Part shown: positions 1 through 7,068 of the stretch, one piece after another
How positions within the stretch are numbered: the first letter of the stretch is position 1
How the letters are laid out: each line of letters opens with the position of its first letter
Assembly (NCBI GenBank): GCA_003641415.1
Contig: QNAG01000122.1
Location: 1-7,828, forward strand
Source of the DNA: Candidatus Zixiibacteriota bacterium
GTDB taxonomy: Bacteria; Zixibacteria; MSB-5A5; GN15; FEB-12
Direction of reading: 5' to 3'
DNA: 7,828 bases
Position numbers and translations under genes: made by a program
Notes under the pieces: model-generated
The model's input: only the letters and a program-made list of their open reading frames with translations
The model's database searches: none
What the model was told of the DNA's origin: nothing

Positions 1-2
1 AG

Positions 3-376
3 TTAAGTATGTTTTGTCATCATCTCAAATTGAGCCGGACTCTTGTATCCTAAGCTCAAATGACGACGGTTACGGTTATAAAACATTTCAATATACTCAA
101 ATATCTTCAGTTTCGCATCCTTTCTTGTAATGAATTTTCATGATAAATCAATTCTGTCTTCAGAGTAGCAAAAAATGATTCAATCACAGCATTATCCCAA
201 CAATTACCCTTACGACTCATACTGCATGTTATCTTGTTCTCTTTCAGTAATTTCTGATAGTTTTTTGAGGCATACTGACTACCTCTATCAGATTGATGAA
301 GTAACCGGTCTGCCGACTGTCTTCTTTGTATTGCATAAGTTAGAGCATCAAGGGCAAGCTTTTTAGTAGCGGTAGT
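3..376 (-). pseudogene. IS3-family transposase (OrfB, DDE integrase), truncated and frameshifted
   Basis: The minus strand encodes the C-terminal part of an IS3-family OrfB transposase, the enzyme that cuts and joins the ends of the insertion sequence. From about 376 downward it reads KKLALDALTYAIQRR, then HQSDRGSQYAS (second Asp of the DDE triad) and SRKGNCWDNAVIESFF (the catalytic Glu), then TLKTELIYHEN. At about 132-133 one base is missing. The original frame ends at a stop soon after, while the next frame continues with ITRKDAKLKIFEYIE, YNRNRRHLSLGYKSPAQFE and the natural stop at 3-5. Upstream, an in-frame stop lies at 377-379 and I see no sequence for the first catalytic Asp, for the rest of OrfB or for OrfA. 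The copy is therefore dead. The terminal inverted repeat would lie left of base 1, so the element's edge cannot be checked. The family call is firm; the subgroup is not assigned. Confidence 0.9.
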
Positions 377-411
377 TCAGTCGACGTGCTCGGTGAAGCC
401 ATTGGGTATGA

Positions 412-432
412 CTGATTCTCTTAATGAATCAG
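412..432. repeat. Short inverted repeat between IS remnant and small gene pair
   Basis: CTGATTC (412-418) and GAATCAG (426-432) form a perfect 7-bp stem with a 7-base loop. It lies 27 bases beyond the stop codon of the 143-residue gene on the minus strand. Neither strand has a run of T after the stem, so it is a weak candidate for an intrinsic terminator. It may simply be a palindrome left near the IS break. Confidence 0.4.
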
Positions 433-458
433 ATCTTCATGAACTTCAGTTATTCATA

Positions 459-890
459 TTATGTATCTAATCTAAGAGTTAAGAACAGTGTATTTTTCTC
501 TTCAATTTCAAAATGTTTTTGAGCTGCTTCAAGAGTATCAAATTTAAGTAGCTCACAAGTGGATTTGTATATTTCTTCAATCTTTATCTTTGACATTATC
601 TTATCATTATTATTAGAACTTCTTAAATCTAGTTCATCATGAGCATTTGCTTCAGCTACTTTTACTAAATGTTTAGATGCATCGTTAGGAATTTTTTTAT
701 AGAATTCTTCTTTAGCCCATTTCGGTATTTCATAATCTTCAAGATAACTTCGAATAGAAGCAATAAGAACAGCATCTGATACAACCATTAGATTATAGAA
801 TTCTCTTTTGAGTTTTAAGAATTCAATCAATTTTGTTTGATGAGGTATTTTTTTCTCCAAGTTCTTTATTCTTATATTATAAGTACTCAT
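459..890 (-). CDS. Hypothetical protein, 143 aa, second gene of AT-rich pair
   Basis: I do not recognise this protein. It is 143 residues, highly charged and apparently all-helical, with no signal peptide or membrane segment, so it is probably cytoplasmic. The N-terminal third (IKNLEKKIPHQTKLIEFLKLKRE) is Lys/Glu-rich and could form a coiled coil. A mixed segment (SDAVLIASIRSYLEDYEIP) follows, and the C-terminal half is again helical and acidic. The start is the ATG at 888-890, with GGAG at 901-904 upstream (10-base spacing). That site lies inside the end of the preceding gene, whose stop codon is only one base away, so translation is probably coupled. The composition is strikingly AT-rich: one 60-base line I counted was about 27% GC, against about 47% in a line of the exporter operon. 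This supports foreign origin together with its neighbour. A role in a phage or mobile element is only a guess from context. Confidence 0.72.
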   Translation of the reverse strand: MSTYNIRIKNLEKKIPHQTKLIEFLKLKREFYNLMVVSDAVLIASIRSYLEDYEIPKWAKEEFYKKIPNDASKHLVKVAEANAHDELDLRSSNNNDKIMSKIKIEEIYKSTCELLKFDTLEAAQKHFEIEEKNTLFLTLRLDT

Positions 891-891
891 A

Positions 892-1296
892 TTAGTTAAA
901 CTCCATTTTATCTATTATGCTTTCGACTTCAGTTAATCGCTTTTCAACCGTAGCTAATTCGATTGATTTTAATGTTACTTGTGCTAAATATCCAATTGTT
1001 CTGCATTTTTTGTCATCTATATTTCCCATTAAGAGTTGATGAATAGTATCCGAAAGTAATTTTCTGACATTTTCGGATTCTATGAGTGAGGTAAATTCAA
1101 TTTCATTAGTAGGACTAAGATTATCAATTTTTGTCTTCCCACCTTTTTGCTGTGCTTTTCTTCTTGTATTTTTCTTTTTAGGATCATGAAAAAAACAGTA
1201 TTCTGAGCCTACAGTAGGATAGCCCTTGCATCGAACACCTTTACTTGTTTTGCCATTACAACGATTAGAAGAATTTTTATTCTTATTATTTTTCAT
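892..1296 (-). CDS. Small putative zinc-binding protein of mobile-element type, 134 aa
   Basis: The N-terminus is basic and carries a likely metal-binding cluster, Cys13-X9-Cys23-X10-Cys34-X2-His37. It reads RCNGKTSKGVRCKG and then SEYCFFHDPKKK. From memory, similar short modules (a Cys pair, then Y-C-x-x-H) occur in small hypothetical proteins of phages, integrative elements and IS-rich regions. A basic linker follows (NTRRKAQQKGGKTK, about 43-56). The C-terminal helical part includes VRKLLSDTIHQLL, the segment GNIDDKKCRTIGYLAQVTLKSIELA and a heptad-like end, EKRLTEVESIIDKM. The overall build is a Zn module, a linker, then a helical tail ending in a predicted coiled coil. It heads a two-gene unit and ends one base before the next start. 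No strong Shine-Dalgarno is visible before the ATG at 1294-1296; a 12-bp palindrome lies 10 bases upstream. Nucleic-acid binding is inferred from the Cys/His cluster and basic charge; the biological role is unknown. Confidence 0.75.
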   Translation of the reverse strand: MKNNKNKNSSNRCNGKTSKGVRCKGYPTVGSEYCFFHDPKKKNTRRKAQQKGGKTKIDNLSPTNEIEFTSLIESENVRKLLSDTIHQLLMGNIDDKKCRTIGYLAQVTLKSIELATVEKRLTEVESIIDKMEFN

Positions 1297-1529
1297 TTTT
1301 ATAAGTTACTTAAGTAATGGGTAGGGGGTATTAACATTTGTTACTAAACTCACCCAACCTTCTTTCTCTTTTTTACGATAATTGGCCTAACCAATTTAAA
1401 TTCAACAACTTGTCGATTATCACTGTTGTCCCGATTCCCCCACCTCCATCTTATTACACAGCAACGACTTACGGAATTTTTCAGCCCCCATGTCCCCCAA
1501 TAACACCGAATATCGTAACACCATTTTGG
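1297..1529. other. Intergenic junction between AT-rich island and exporter operon
   Basis: This 233-base stretch holds no gene I can support. The minus strand, which would carry the exporter transcript onward, has several stops in the frame I translated. Visible structures are C-tracts on the plus strand at 1430-1432, 1437-1441, 1485-1489 and 1494-1498, a 6-bp AATTGG/CCAATT inverted repeat at 1380-1396 with a 5-base loop, and two TAACACC copies about 15 bases apart near 1501-1522. I see no GC-rich hairpin with a T-run, so no intrinsic terminator for the operon is evident. The promoter of the small gene pair should lie here on the minus strand, but I find only weak matches to -35/-10 boxes. 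Base composition changes across this stretch, which makes it a likely insertion or rearrangement boundary. Confidence 0.5.
1306..1317. promoter_or_regulatory. Perfect 12-bp palindrome upstream of AT-rich gene pair
   Basis: TTACTTAAGTAA is a perfect 12-bp palindrome centred between the coding start of the 134-residue gene (1296) and a G-run (GGGTAGGGGG, 1319-1328, plus strand). Its position suits an operator in the 5' leader of the gene pair, but an AT-rich palindrome of this size can occur by chance. No regulator gene for it is recognisable in the window. Confidence 0.3.
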
Positions 1530-2684
1530 TCACGATTTACTTAAATGTCTGATCCGCCATTGTGCCACGGCTATCCAGCCGATGGCCAGTATCAGTAGAT
1601 GAAGAAGATCAGGCCAGATATGTTGCCATCCTGCGCCCATCTGTGTCACGCGAACAAAGACTTGGAACAGGGGAGTACTGGGAAGCAACTGTGTTATTGC
1701 CCGCAACGGCCAGGGCATTGCCCAGACCGGCCAGGAATAACCGGACAATAGAAATAGTGGCATGGATGAAAACACAAGAAACTGCAAAGCCTGAATTTCC
1801 TGCTTGAAAAATGAGGAAACAAACACCGCGAAGCCAATTATAGCTATCAGAAACAGAGTTATTAGTACTGCCAGCGCCGAAATACTTCCGAGGACATTGA
1901 GACTAAAAAGAGAAAAGAACACGACTAACGAGAATATTGTATACGAGCTATATAGTAAGAAGTATGGAGCTCCTTTTCCCAACACAGCCACGAGCGAACT
2001 TCCACCAGAGTCCGTATTGAGCGATGCCAGGGTCTTCATCTCTCTCTCTCGTGCAACACTCAGGGATAGTCCAAAGAAAAGAGTTTGTTGAAGGATAAGG
2101 ATGAATAGTCCGGGCAAAAGGAAATCGCCATAACTCTCGGCGACATTAAAAAGCGAGCGGATGTCCCCGCTCAACGGTTGCACCAACTCTTTAGCTTGCT
2201 CGGTGTTCAATCCTTTTGTTTGAAAATATTTTAGTCGAATGCCTGCCGCAATGGTCAAAGCGACTTCGTTGACAGCCTTGTTTATATCATTTGACGGCAA
2301 AAACCTGGCGGTGTTTAAATAGACTTCCAGATTTACCGCCTGCCCTGACTTCAAAGCGTCCTCAAAGTGTTTGGGAATGTACACTACCGCATGAGCTTCA
2401 GATTCGATAATATCTACTTTGGCAGACTCAAAGTCAGACTCAACCGCCATTACCTGCAACAATTGATGAGAATCAAAACTACGGATAAGCGTCCGCGAAA
2501 TTGTAGTGTGGTCATTATCAACTACAGTTATCGGTACATTTGTTTCGATCTTATTGTTGAAGATGGTACCAAGAAAGAGAGCATAAACAACCGGTGCCAG
2601 AAGTAGAACGATAACGATGTTTCGGTCGTGCCGGATGATTTCCGTTTCACGCCAGAATACTGCCACAAGATTTCGCCAGTTCAT
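1530..2684 (-). CDS. ABC-2 type transporter permease (YhhJ/YbhR-like), last gene of exporter operon
   Basis: This is an inner-membrane permease of the ABC-2 exporter family, 384 residues, expected to pair with the upstream paralogue to form the export path. The layout is typical: TM1 at about 23-43, a large extracytoplasmic domain at about 45-180 (PITVVDNDHTTISRTL, then AVVYIPKHFEDALKSGQ), and five more hydrophobic segments at about 187-210, 238-262, 268-292, 302-324 and 358-375. The motif FLLSGYSWPVWAMP (311-324) is the family hallmark before the last helix. After TM2 the cytoplasmic loop reads REREMKTLASLN, where ATP-driven relatives usually have an E-R-E-x-G-T-type stretch, so the Gly is replaced here. 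The start ATG (2682-2684) overlaps the previous stop as ATGA, and GAGG at 2692-2695 is a good ribosome site at 7 bases. Substrate is unknown; YbhGFSR-type relatives export drugs or other toxic compounds. No ATPase gene follows it. Confidence 0.9.
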   Translation of the reverse strand: MNWRNLVAVFWRETEIIRHDRNIVIVLLLAPVVYALFLGTIFNNKIETNVPITVVDNDHTTISRTLIRSFDSHQLLQVMAVESDFESAKVDIIESEAHAVVYIPKHFEDALKSGQAVNLEVYLNTARFLPSNDINKAVNEVALTIAAGIRLKYFQTKGLNTEQAKELVQPLSGDIRSLFNVAESYGDFLLPGLFILILQQTLFFGLSLSVAREREMKTLASLNTDSGGSSLVAVLGKGAPYFLLYSSYTIFSLVVFFSLFSLNVLGSISALAVLITLFLIAIIGFAVFVSSFFKQEIQALQFLVFSSMPLFLLSGYSWPVWAMPWPLRAITQLLPSTPLFQVFVRVTQMGAGWQHIWPDLLHLLILAIGWIAVAQWRIRHLSKS

Positions 2685-3886
2685 GATTTCACCTCGGGCG
2701 TACCAGACGGTGCGATGGCCATCGGCTTAATGCGATACTTTAGCAGCACTGCCGCCGCAATGAGCGAGGCAAAAACGAAAATAGAAAGAGCTCCAACTTC
2801 TGGAAGGAGAGATCCTGCCGGAGCGTTATACTGATATATTTTCAAAAAGCCGTTCAGAAAGTGTGTAAATGGGAGCAACTGTGCATAGAAATTGTGAAAT
2901 GCCGGCATCGCCCAGAGCGGAAACGTGTAGCCACTGAAAAGAAAGGCAGGTGAATTGTAGAAAGCGGCGATATCCGTCACGAAAAACTTGTTACTAAACA
3001 GACAGGAGATAGCAAGACCGGGTAGGAAGCTGGCCGCGACAAAGTATATCATGAACGGTATAGCCAGAAACATCGAGCCATGGATCGGAATCCCGAAAAG
3101 CGGGAACAGCATCACCAGTACACCCAATCCAGTAGCGCTGTGAATTGCCACATGAGCCAAGGTCTTACCCCATAACACAGCTGAGACCTTACCGTTAGCT
3201 GTGTGAAATAGATCCGCCAGAGTTCCGTCAGTGATTTCACCATTAATAACAACAACGGCTAATATCATGATCAGCATCTGAAGTAGAACCATGACAATGG
3301 CTGGGGGAAGAAAATTGGCATAGTTGTAACCGGGATTAAAAAGAGAGTAGCTATCAATTCTAATCGGATTGGCTAAGACCAAAGCCTGATCGGGAGAAAG
3401 TCCGCTTGCTTGCAGTCTTCTCATCAACACTCCGGCTGAAACAGTCTGGCTTATGGTAGCGGCATCTTTTAGGATCAAGTTACCAATTATCAGATTGGCC
3501 GTGTTTTTGTAGATAACAATGGTCGCTGGTTTGCCACTCTTGATATTACGTTCAAGGTCCTCAGGAATATAGAATGCACCCTGAATGGCTCCCTTGCGCA
3601 TTTCGTTTTTGATGTCGTCTACCGACGATACTATGCCGCTGATTTCGAGCGAACGGGTTGACTCAATGGAACGAACGATTGTACGCGAGAGTTCGCTGTT
3701 ATCGAGATCGCACACGCCTATAGGAATATCAAGAACCACTCGATCTTGGTAAATGTATGAGACAAGAAAGAAAACTATCAGGGGAATTATGATCATGAGC
3801 GTATAGACAGCTTTTCGCTCAGCTATCCGACCGAACTCTCGGCACATTACTCGAAGGGTCGGCGAATTGGAAAAGAACTGACTCAT
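2681..3886 (-). CDS. ABC-2 type transporter permease (YhhJ/YbhS-like), first of a paralogous pair
   Basis: This is an inner-membrane permease of the ABC-2 family and a clear paralogue of the next gene. Shared landmarks are DIPIGVCDLDNSELSRTIVRS early in the periplasmic domain, GAFYIPEDLERNIKSGKP (about 103-120) and FLFSGYTFPLWAMP (315-328). Predicted membrane segments lie at about 28-46, 191-215, 240-265, 270-296, 305-327 and 361-383, with the large extracytoplasmic domain between the first two. The loop after TM2 is INGEITDGTLADL, a degenerate form of the E-x-x-GT loop that touches the ATPase in ABC-2 systems. I start at the ATG at 3884-3886 (MSQFF, 401 aa), which has GGAG 11 bases upstream. 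A GTG at 3896-3898 would add four residues and cannot be excluded. The gene follows the HlyD adaptor after 46 bases and overlaps the second permease by four, indicating cotranscription and translational coupling. Confidence 0.9.
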   Translation of the reverse strand: MSQFFSNSPTLRVMCREFGRIAERKAVYTLMIIIPLIVFFLVSYIYQDRVVLDIPIGVCDLDNSELSRTIVRSIESTRSLEISGIVSSVDDIKNEMRKGAIQGAFYIPEDLERNIKSGKPATIVIYKNTANLIIGNLILKDAATISQTVSAGVLMRRLQASGLSPDQALVLANPIRIDSYSLFNPGYNYANFLPPAIVMVLLQMLIMILAVVVINGEITDGTLADLFHTANGKVSAVLWGKTLAHVAIHSATGLGVLVMLFPLFGIPIHGSMFLAIPFMIYFVAASFLPGLAISCLFSNKFFVTDIAAFYNSPAFLFSGYTFPLWAMPAFHNFYAQLLPFTHFLNGFLKIYQYNAPAGSLLPEVGALSIFVFASLIAAAVLLKYRIKPMAIAPSGTPEVKS

Positions 3887-3932
3887 TGGGAATCCCACTC
3901 CGGCGTTTTCCTATGTTGATTTTGCCAACGGC

Positions 3933-4913
3933 TCAAAATTCCACCCTGGCTGTCATGCCGGCTCTGAGTCCGGGGATCGGCTTTTCTGGGCGAAGATGGA
4001 TTTCAAAAGTCTTGAGGTCAAAGTCGCCCTTCTGATTGGTTGCTTTCCAGGTGGCAAAGTCGGCCATGGCTGCAATATGGGTTACTTTGAATTTGTGTTT
4101 ATCTTTGCCCAGAGCAGGGATAACGGCCTCTGCGTTCCCACCCATCTTCACATGTTCAATCTTATCCTCTCGCAGTTGCACAACAATCCAGACATCATCA
4201 GGATTTATGACTGTGAAAAGTGGATATCCGGCTGCTGCCATCTCACCGGCGCTGGCAATCTTGTTACTGATTTGACCATCAATGGGGCTGACTAACTCGG
4301 TTTCTCCCTGGTAGGCTTTTGCTTCAGCGTATGCGTTTTCTGCTTGATGAAAAAGCCCCTGGGCTCCTCGGATTTCTTCCACTCGGGCACCTTTCAACAC
4401 CATTTGATATTTGGCGGAGGCTGCCTCCATTTGTTCCTTTGCGGCTAAGTACTGAAATTCAAACTGGTCCCGTTCCTGTGTCGAAATGACGCCGTCCTGA
4501 TATACTTTCTGAATACGATTAAAGGTCTTTTCGGCCAGTTCAAACTGATGTACCGTCTGCATGTACTGTTTTTCGACCGCTTCCTTTTCCTCAGGACGAG
4601 CCCCTTTTGTTGCCATATCAAGTTTGGCACGAGCCGCTTCCATAGCCCCTCGGGCCTGTTCCACCTTGGCATCTATTTCCTTGCTTTGCAGTTTAGCCAG
4701 AGTTTGCCCTTTGGTAACCATATCCCCTTCCCACACATAAAGAGAATCTATTCTCCCTGGAATCTTCGAGGCGACATCAATTTCATCGACTTCCACCATA
4801 CCAGTGATGATTTCTTTGTCGGGAATAAATGCCTGGATAATAAGCACGGTCACTGCTGCTACTACGATGACGACAGGGATCAATATCACCCATCGAGATA
4901 ATTTGGTTTTCAT
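3933..4913 (-). CDS. HlyD-family periplasmic adaptor (YbhG/YhiI-like membrane fusion protein)
   Basis: This membrane fusion protein should bridge the inner-membrane permeases and the outer-membrane channel. It has 326 residues. An N-terminal anchor helix lies at about 8-30 (WVILIPVVIVVAAVTVLII). Next is the first half of the biotinyl-lipoyl-like domain (EVDEIDVASKIPGRIDSLYV then EGDMVTKGQTLAKL, 41-75). A long helical hairpin at about 76-200 contains KGARPEE and KGARVEEIR, which mark this subfamily. The second lipoyl half is ELVSPIDGQISNKIASAGE (206-224), and a beta-barrel part follows (FTVINPDDVWIVVQLREDKI). The C-terminus FEIHLRPEKPIPGLRAGMTARVEF is the usual family ending. The ATG at 4911-4913 lies five bases after the TolC stop and has GAGGA at 4923-4927 as ribosome site. 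The adaptor is encoded directly before two permeases, as in ybhGFSR, but without the ATPase that sits between them there. Confidence 0.93.
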   Translation of the reverse strand: MKTKLSRWVILIPVVIVVAAVTVLIIQAFIPDKEIITGMVEVDEIDVASKIPGRIDSLYVWEGDMVTKGQTLAKLQSKEIDAKVEQARGAMEAARAKLDMATKGARPEEKEAVEKQYMQTVHQFELAEKTFNRIQKVYQDGVISTQERDQFEFQYLAAKEQMEAASAKYQMVLKGARVEEIRGAQGLFHQAENAYAEAKAYQGETELVSPIDGQISNKIASAGEMAAAGYPLFTVINPDDVWIVVQLREDKIEHVKMGGNAEAVIPALGKDKHKFKVTHIAAMADFATWKATNQKGDFDLKTFEIHLRPEKPIPGLRAGMTARVEF

Positions 4914-4918
4914 ATCTA

Positions 4919-6391
4919 TTATTCCTCACTATTCCATGTCGTTACGACATCTCTTGGGTGCCCAGCAGCGACCAGAAGGTCGGTCAGGGATTTATAGTAA
5001 TTATAAAGAGAGATCAATCTTTCGATCAGATTCTTCTCCAAAGACAGCTGAGCATCGATGACCTCGAGCGAAGTACCGAGCCCGGTTTGAAATCGTTTGT
5101 CGTTCAACCGAACGCTTTCTTTAGCAAGTACTACAGATGCTTCCAACTTCTGATAGCGGGTTTCGGCGTTTCGCATATCGCGATATGATTTGTTTACCCA
5201 GAGGTTGACTTGCCGCTTTGCACCAGCCTCAAGGAAATTAACCTCCCGCTTAAGCGATTTTGCTGCGCTGAGGCGATAGTGATCTTTGAAACCGTTAAAA
5301 ATATTCATACTCAACTGAACTCCGACAATCCAGCGTGGTTCCAGTGCTGACAGATCGTTGTCATACAATTCATACTTACCGAAACCGACCAACTGCGGCA
5401 GAAACTTGGATCGTTCTACGGCATACTTCTGTGAGGCTGCCTTTTTCTTCTCGCTGATCATATGCAATATTGGTTGGCTGGAATAGGCCTGCTCACGGAA
5501 ACTAATGAGTGAATCTGAGACCGAATGAAATATAAGTGTATCATAAATTGTGACTGGCGTATCATCATCCAATCCCAACGTATTGCGAAAGGCTACCATA
5601 GCCAATTCAAGATTATTACGTTCATCAAAGAGATTCCGGTCCGCATCGGACACCGCGACTTCGGCTCGAAGCAGGTCGTACCGGGCTATCAAGCCTTGAT
5701 CCAAAAGACGTTGCGCATTCTGTCGATGCTGATGCATACCAGTCAGGACACCCTCACGAGTTTTAACGGTTTGCTGCAAAAGGACTATGGCAAGGTAGTT
5801 ATTAACGGCTTCTCGAATTATTTCGTTTTGGATGCTTGTAAGCTCAACCTTGGCGGCTCGCTTTTCTGCTGCTGAGAATTTTTTGGCAGCGAGTAATTTG
5901 CCGCCCATGAAAAGTGGTTGGGTGGCGACAAGCGAGGCTGTTCGATAGTCCTGATCCTTAAGTGTTTCTTTGAATGCCGGTAGGATGTTATCGAGTCCAC
6001 TCGAATACTCAGTGTATAATGTGGCTCTTTGCTCCGATGTCAAAGCGGGTTGTCCCTGAAGAAGCTCGTAGACATTGGAGAATTCAACCTGGTTACCGGC
6101 TTGCATCTGCATCATGGCATCCCGAATAGGGCTCAGGTCGATCGAAAGCGGGTCATTCATATGGTTATAACCAGCCTGAAGCGTCACCGACGGCAGGAAA
6201 TTTCCCAGAGCCTCCCGGTCGGCCGATTTCGCCTGCTCAAACTTTTCGCGGTATTGCTTGATCTTGTCATTGTTCTTCAGGGCCATCTGAATCGTCTGAT
6301 CGAGAGAGAGTACCTGAGCTACTGCCTGACCAGATAGAAGCGTAAGGACTGACACCATCACCAACAGCAGATGTTTTATTGATCTATTCAT
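4919..6391 (-). CDS. TolC-family outer-membrane efflux channel
   Basis: This is the outer-membrane factor of the exporter: a trimeric beta-barrel with a periplasmic helical tunnel that receives substrate from the HlyD adaptor. From the chosen start it has 490 residues, a usual length. Residues 1-25 form a signal peptide (KHLLLVMVSVLTLLSG, then AVA before Gln26). Two outer-membrane efflux repeats follow, at about 29-270 and 300-475. Paired landmarks are NFLPSVTLQAGY (64-75) and SKFLPQLVGFGKY (328-340), QPLFMGGK (158-165) and SMNIFNGFKD (361-370), with GLGTSLEVIDAQ (437-448) near the end of repeat two. The open frame extends 19 codons upstream into the repressor gene, but the ATG at 6389-6391 gives a proper signal peptide and has AAAGG eight bases upstream. 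It lies four bases after the repressor stop, so the two are cotranscribed. It has no lipoprotein Cys. Confidence in family and role is high; substrate is unknown. Confidence 0.94.
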   Translation of the reverse strand: MNRSIKHLLLVMVSVLTLLSGQAVAQVLSLDQTIQMALKNNDKIKQYREKFEQAKSADREALGNFLPSVTLQAGYNHMNDPLSIDLSPIRDAMMQMQAGNQVEFSNVYELLQGQPALTSEQRATLYTEYSSGLDNILPAFKETLKDQDYRTASLVATQPLFMGGKLLAAKKFSAAEKRAAKVELTSIQNEIIREAVNNYLAIVLLQQTVKTREGVLTGMHQHRQNAQRLLDQGLIARYDLLRAEVAVSDADRNLFDERNNLELAMVAFRNTLGLDDDTPVTIYDTLIFHSVSDSLISFREQAYSSQPILHMISEKKKAASQKYAVERSKFLPQLVGFGKYELYDNDLSALEPRWIVGVQLSMNIFNGFKDHYRLSAAKSLKREVNFLEAGAKRQVNLWVNKSYRDMRNAETRYQKLEASVVLAKESVRLNDKRFQTGLGTSLEVIDAQLSLEKNLIERLISLYNYYKSLTDLLVAAGHPRDVVTTWNSEE

Positions 6392-6395
6392 TCTC

Positions 6396-7055
6396 TTAAC
6401 CTTTCGTTTTCTGGCGCTCAGTGGCGGTGTTGCTGTATTCGGTGGCAATGCTTCTCCAGAATTGTTCGAAGGAGAATTGTATCCAGTTCTTTACCATTTC
6501 CGTTGGCTGCAGCCCCGAGTACATGAGATTCCCGAAATGAACGTGTTGATACCAATAGGCAATCATCTCCGGCTTGATGTCCCGCCGGATACTTCCGAGT
6601 TCCTGACCCTTCTTGACAAGCTTGATCAGCCACTGCGTTCGCTTTGTGATATTATTCGCCATAAGCTCACGAGCGGATTCGTTGCTAAGATTTGCCAGGA
6701 TGAGATTTCGAGCCAATATGGGGTTGCCGACAAAGAGCTTGGCAAGAGCGGAAAATAAACTCTTGAACACCTTCTTGGTGTCGACAGATCTTACGAGTGT
6801 ATCCTCGTCGACAGCCTGAATTATCGACAGTTGTTCCTCACCGACCTCATTGAGAAGATGCTCTTTCGATGGGAAGTAGTTGAAATAGGTTCCTTTGCCG
6901 ACATCGGCGGCCTCCGTTATCTGCTCTATTGTGGTCGCACCATACTCTTGTTTTGATAAGAGATCCAGAGCCGATTTGATAATCCGAGCCCGCGTTGCGG
7001 TCTTTTGACGATTTCTCCGACCTGGAGAGGTCGCTTTTGCATCTGATTGCTTCAT
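6396..7055 (-). CDS. TetR/AcrR-family transcriptional repressor of the exporter operon
   Basis: This is a DNA-binding repressor of 219 residues. The N-terminal TetR domain spans about 18-68: TRARIIKSALDLLSKQEYGATT, then the helix-turn-helix and its flank, IEQITEAADVGKGTYFNYF, then PSKEHLL. The GKGTYFNYFPSKEHLL stretch is the canonical recognition-helix region. The C-terminal part (about 75-219) is helical, Trp-containing and not similar to a ligand domain I can name, so the inducer is unknown. The frame is open from an ATG at 7080-7082, but that ATG lies within the operator array and has no ribosome site. I prefer the ATG at 7053-7055, preceded by GAGG at 11 bases. It is the first gene of the exporter unit and is followed after four bases by the TolC gene. 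The tandem palindromes in its own promoter indicate autorepression and control of the pump. In relatives such as CecR/YbiH next to ybhGFSR, a TetR regulator has the same role. Confidence 0.92.
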   Translation of the reverse strand: MKQSDAKATSPGRRNRQKTATRARIIKSALDLLSKQEYGATTIEQITEAADVGKGTYFNYFPSKEHLLNEVGEEQLSIIQAVDEDTLVRSVDTKKVFKSLFSALAKLFVGNPILARNLILANLSNESARELMANNITKRTQWLIKLVKKGQELGSIRRDIKPEMIAYWYQHVHFGNLMYSGLQPTEMVKNWIQFSFEQFWRSIATEYSNTATERQKTKG

Positions 7056-7068
7056 TTTCAACACATCC

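Noticed and set aside
175..366. Plus-strand frame of 63 codons at the left end
   Set aside because: It is antisense to the conserved catalytic region of the IS3 transposase remnant.
412..432. Intrinsic terminator for the small gene pair
   Set aside because: The 7-bp stem is not GC-rich and lacks a T-run on either strand.
1490..1540. PP2C-phosphatase-like peptide on the minus strand (VTIFGVIGGHGG)
   Set aside because: The frame meets a stop immediately after this short match and several more stops follow. No other phosphatase motif is present, so it is coincidence.
1338..1544. Plus-strand proline-rich frame of 68 codons
   Set aside because: Its prolines come from the C-tracts, it has no ribosome site or recognisable domain, and it runs into the antisense of the permease end.
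6392..6448. Longer N-terminus for the TolC-family protein starting inside the repressor gene
   Set aside because: The extra 19 residues are basic and polar and would bury the signal peptide, while the internal ATG at 6389-6391 has a ribosome site and a normal signal sequence directly after it.
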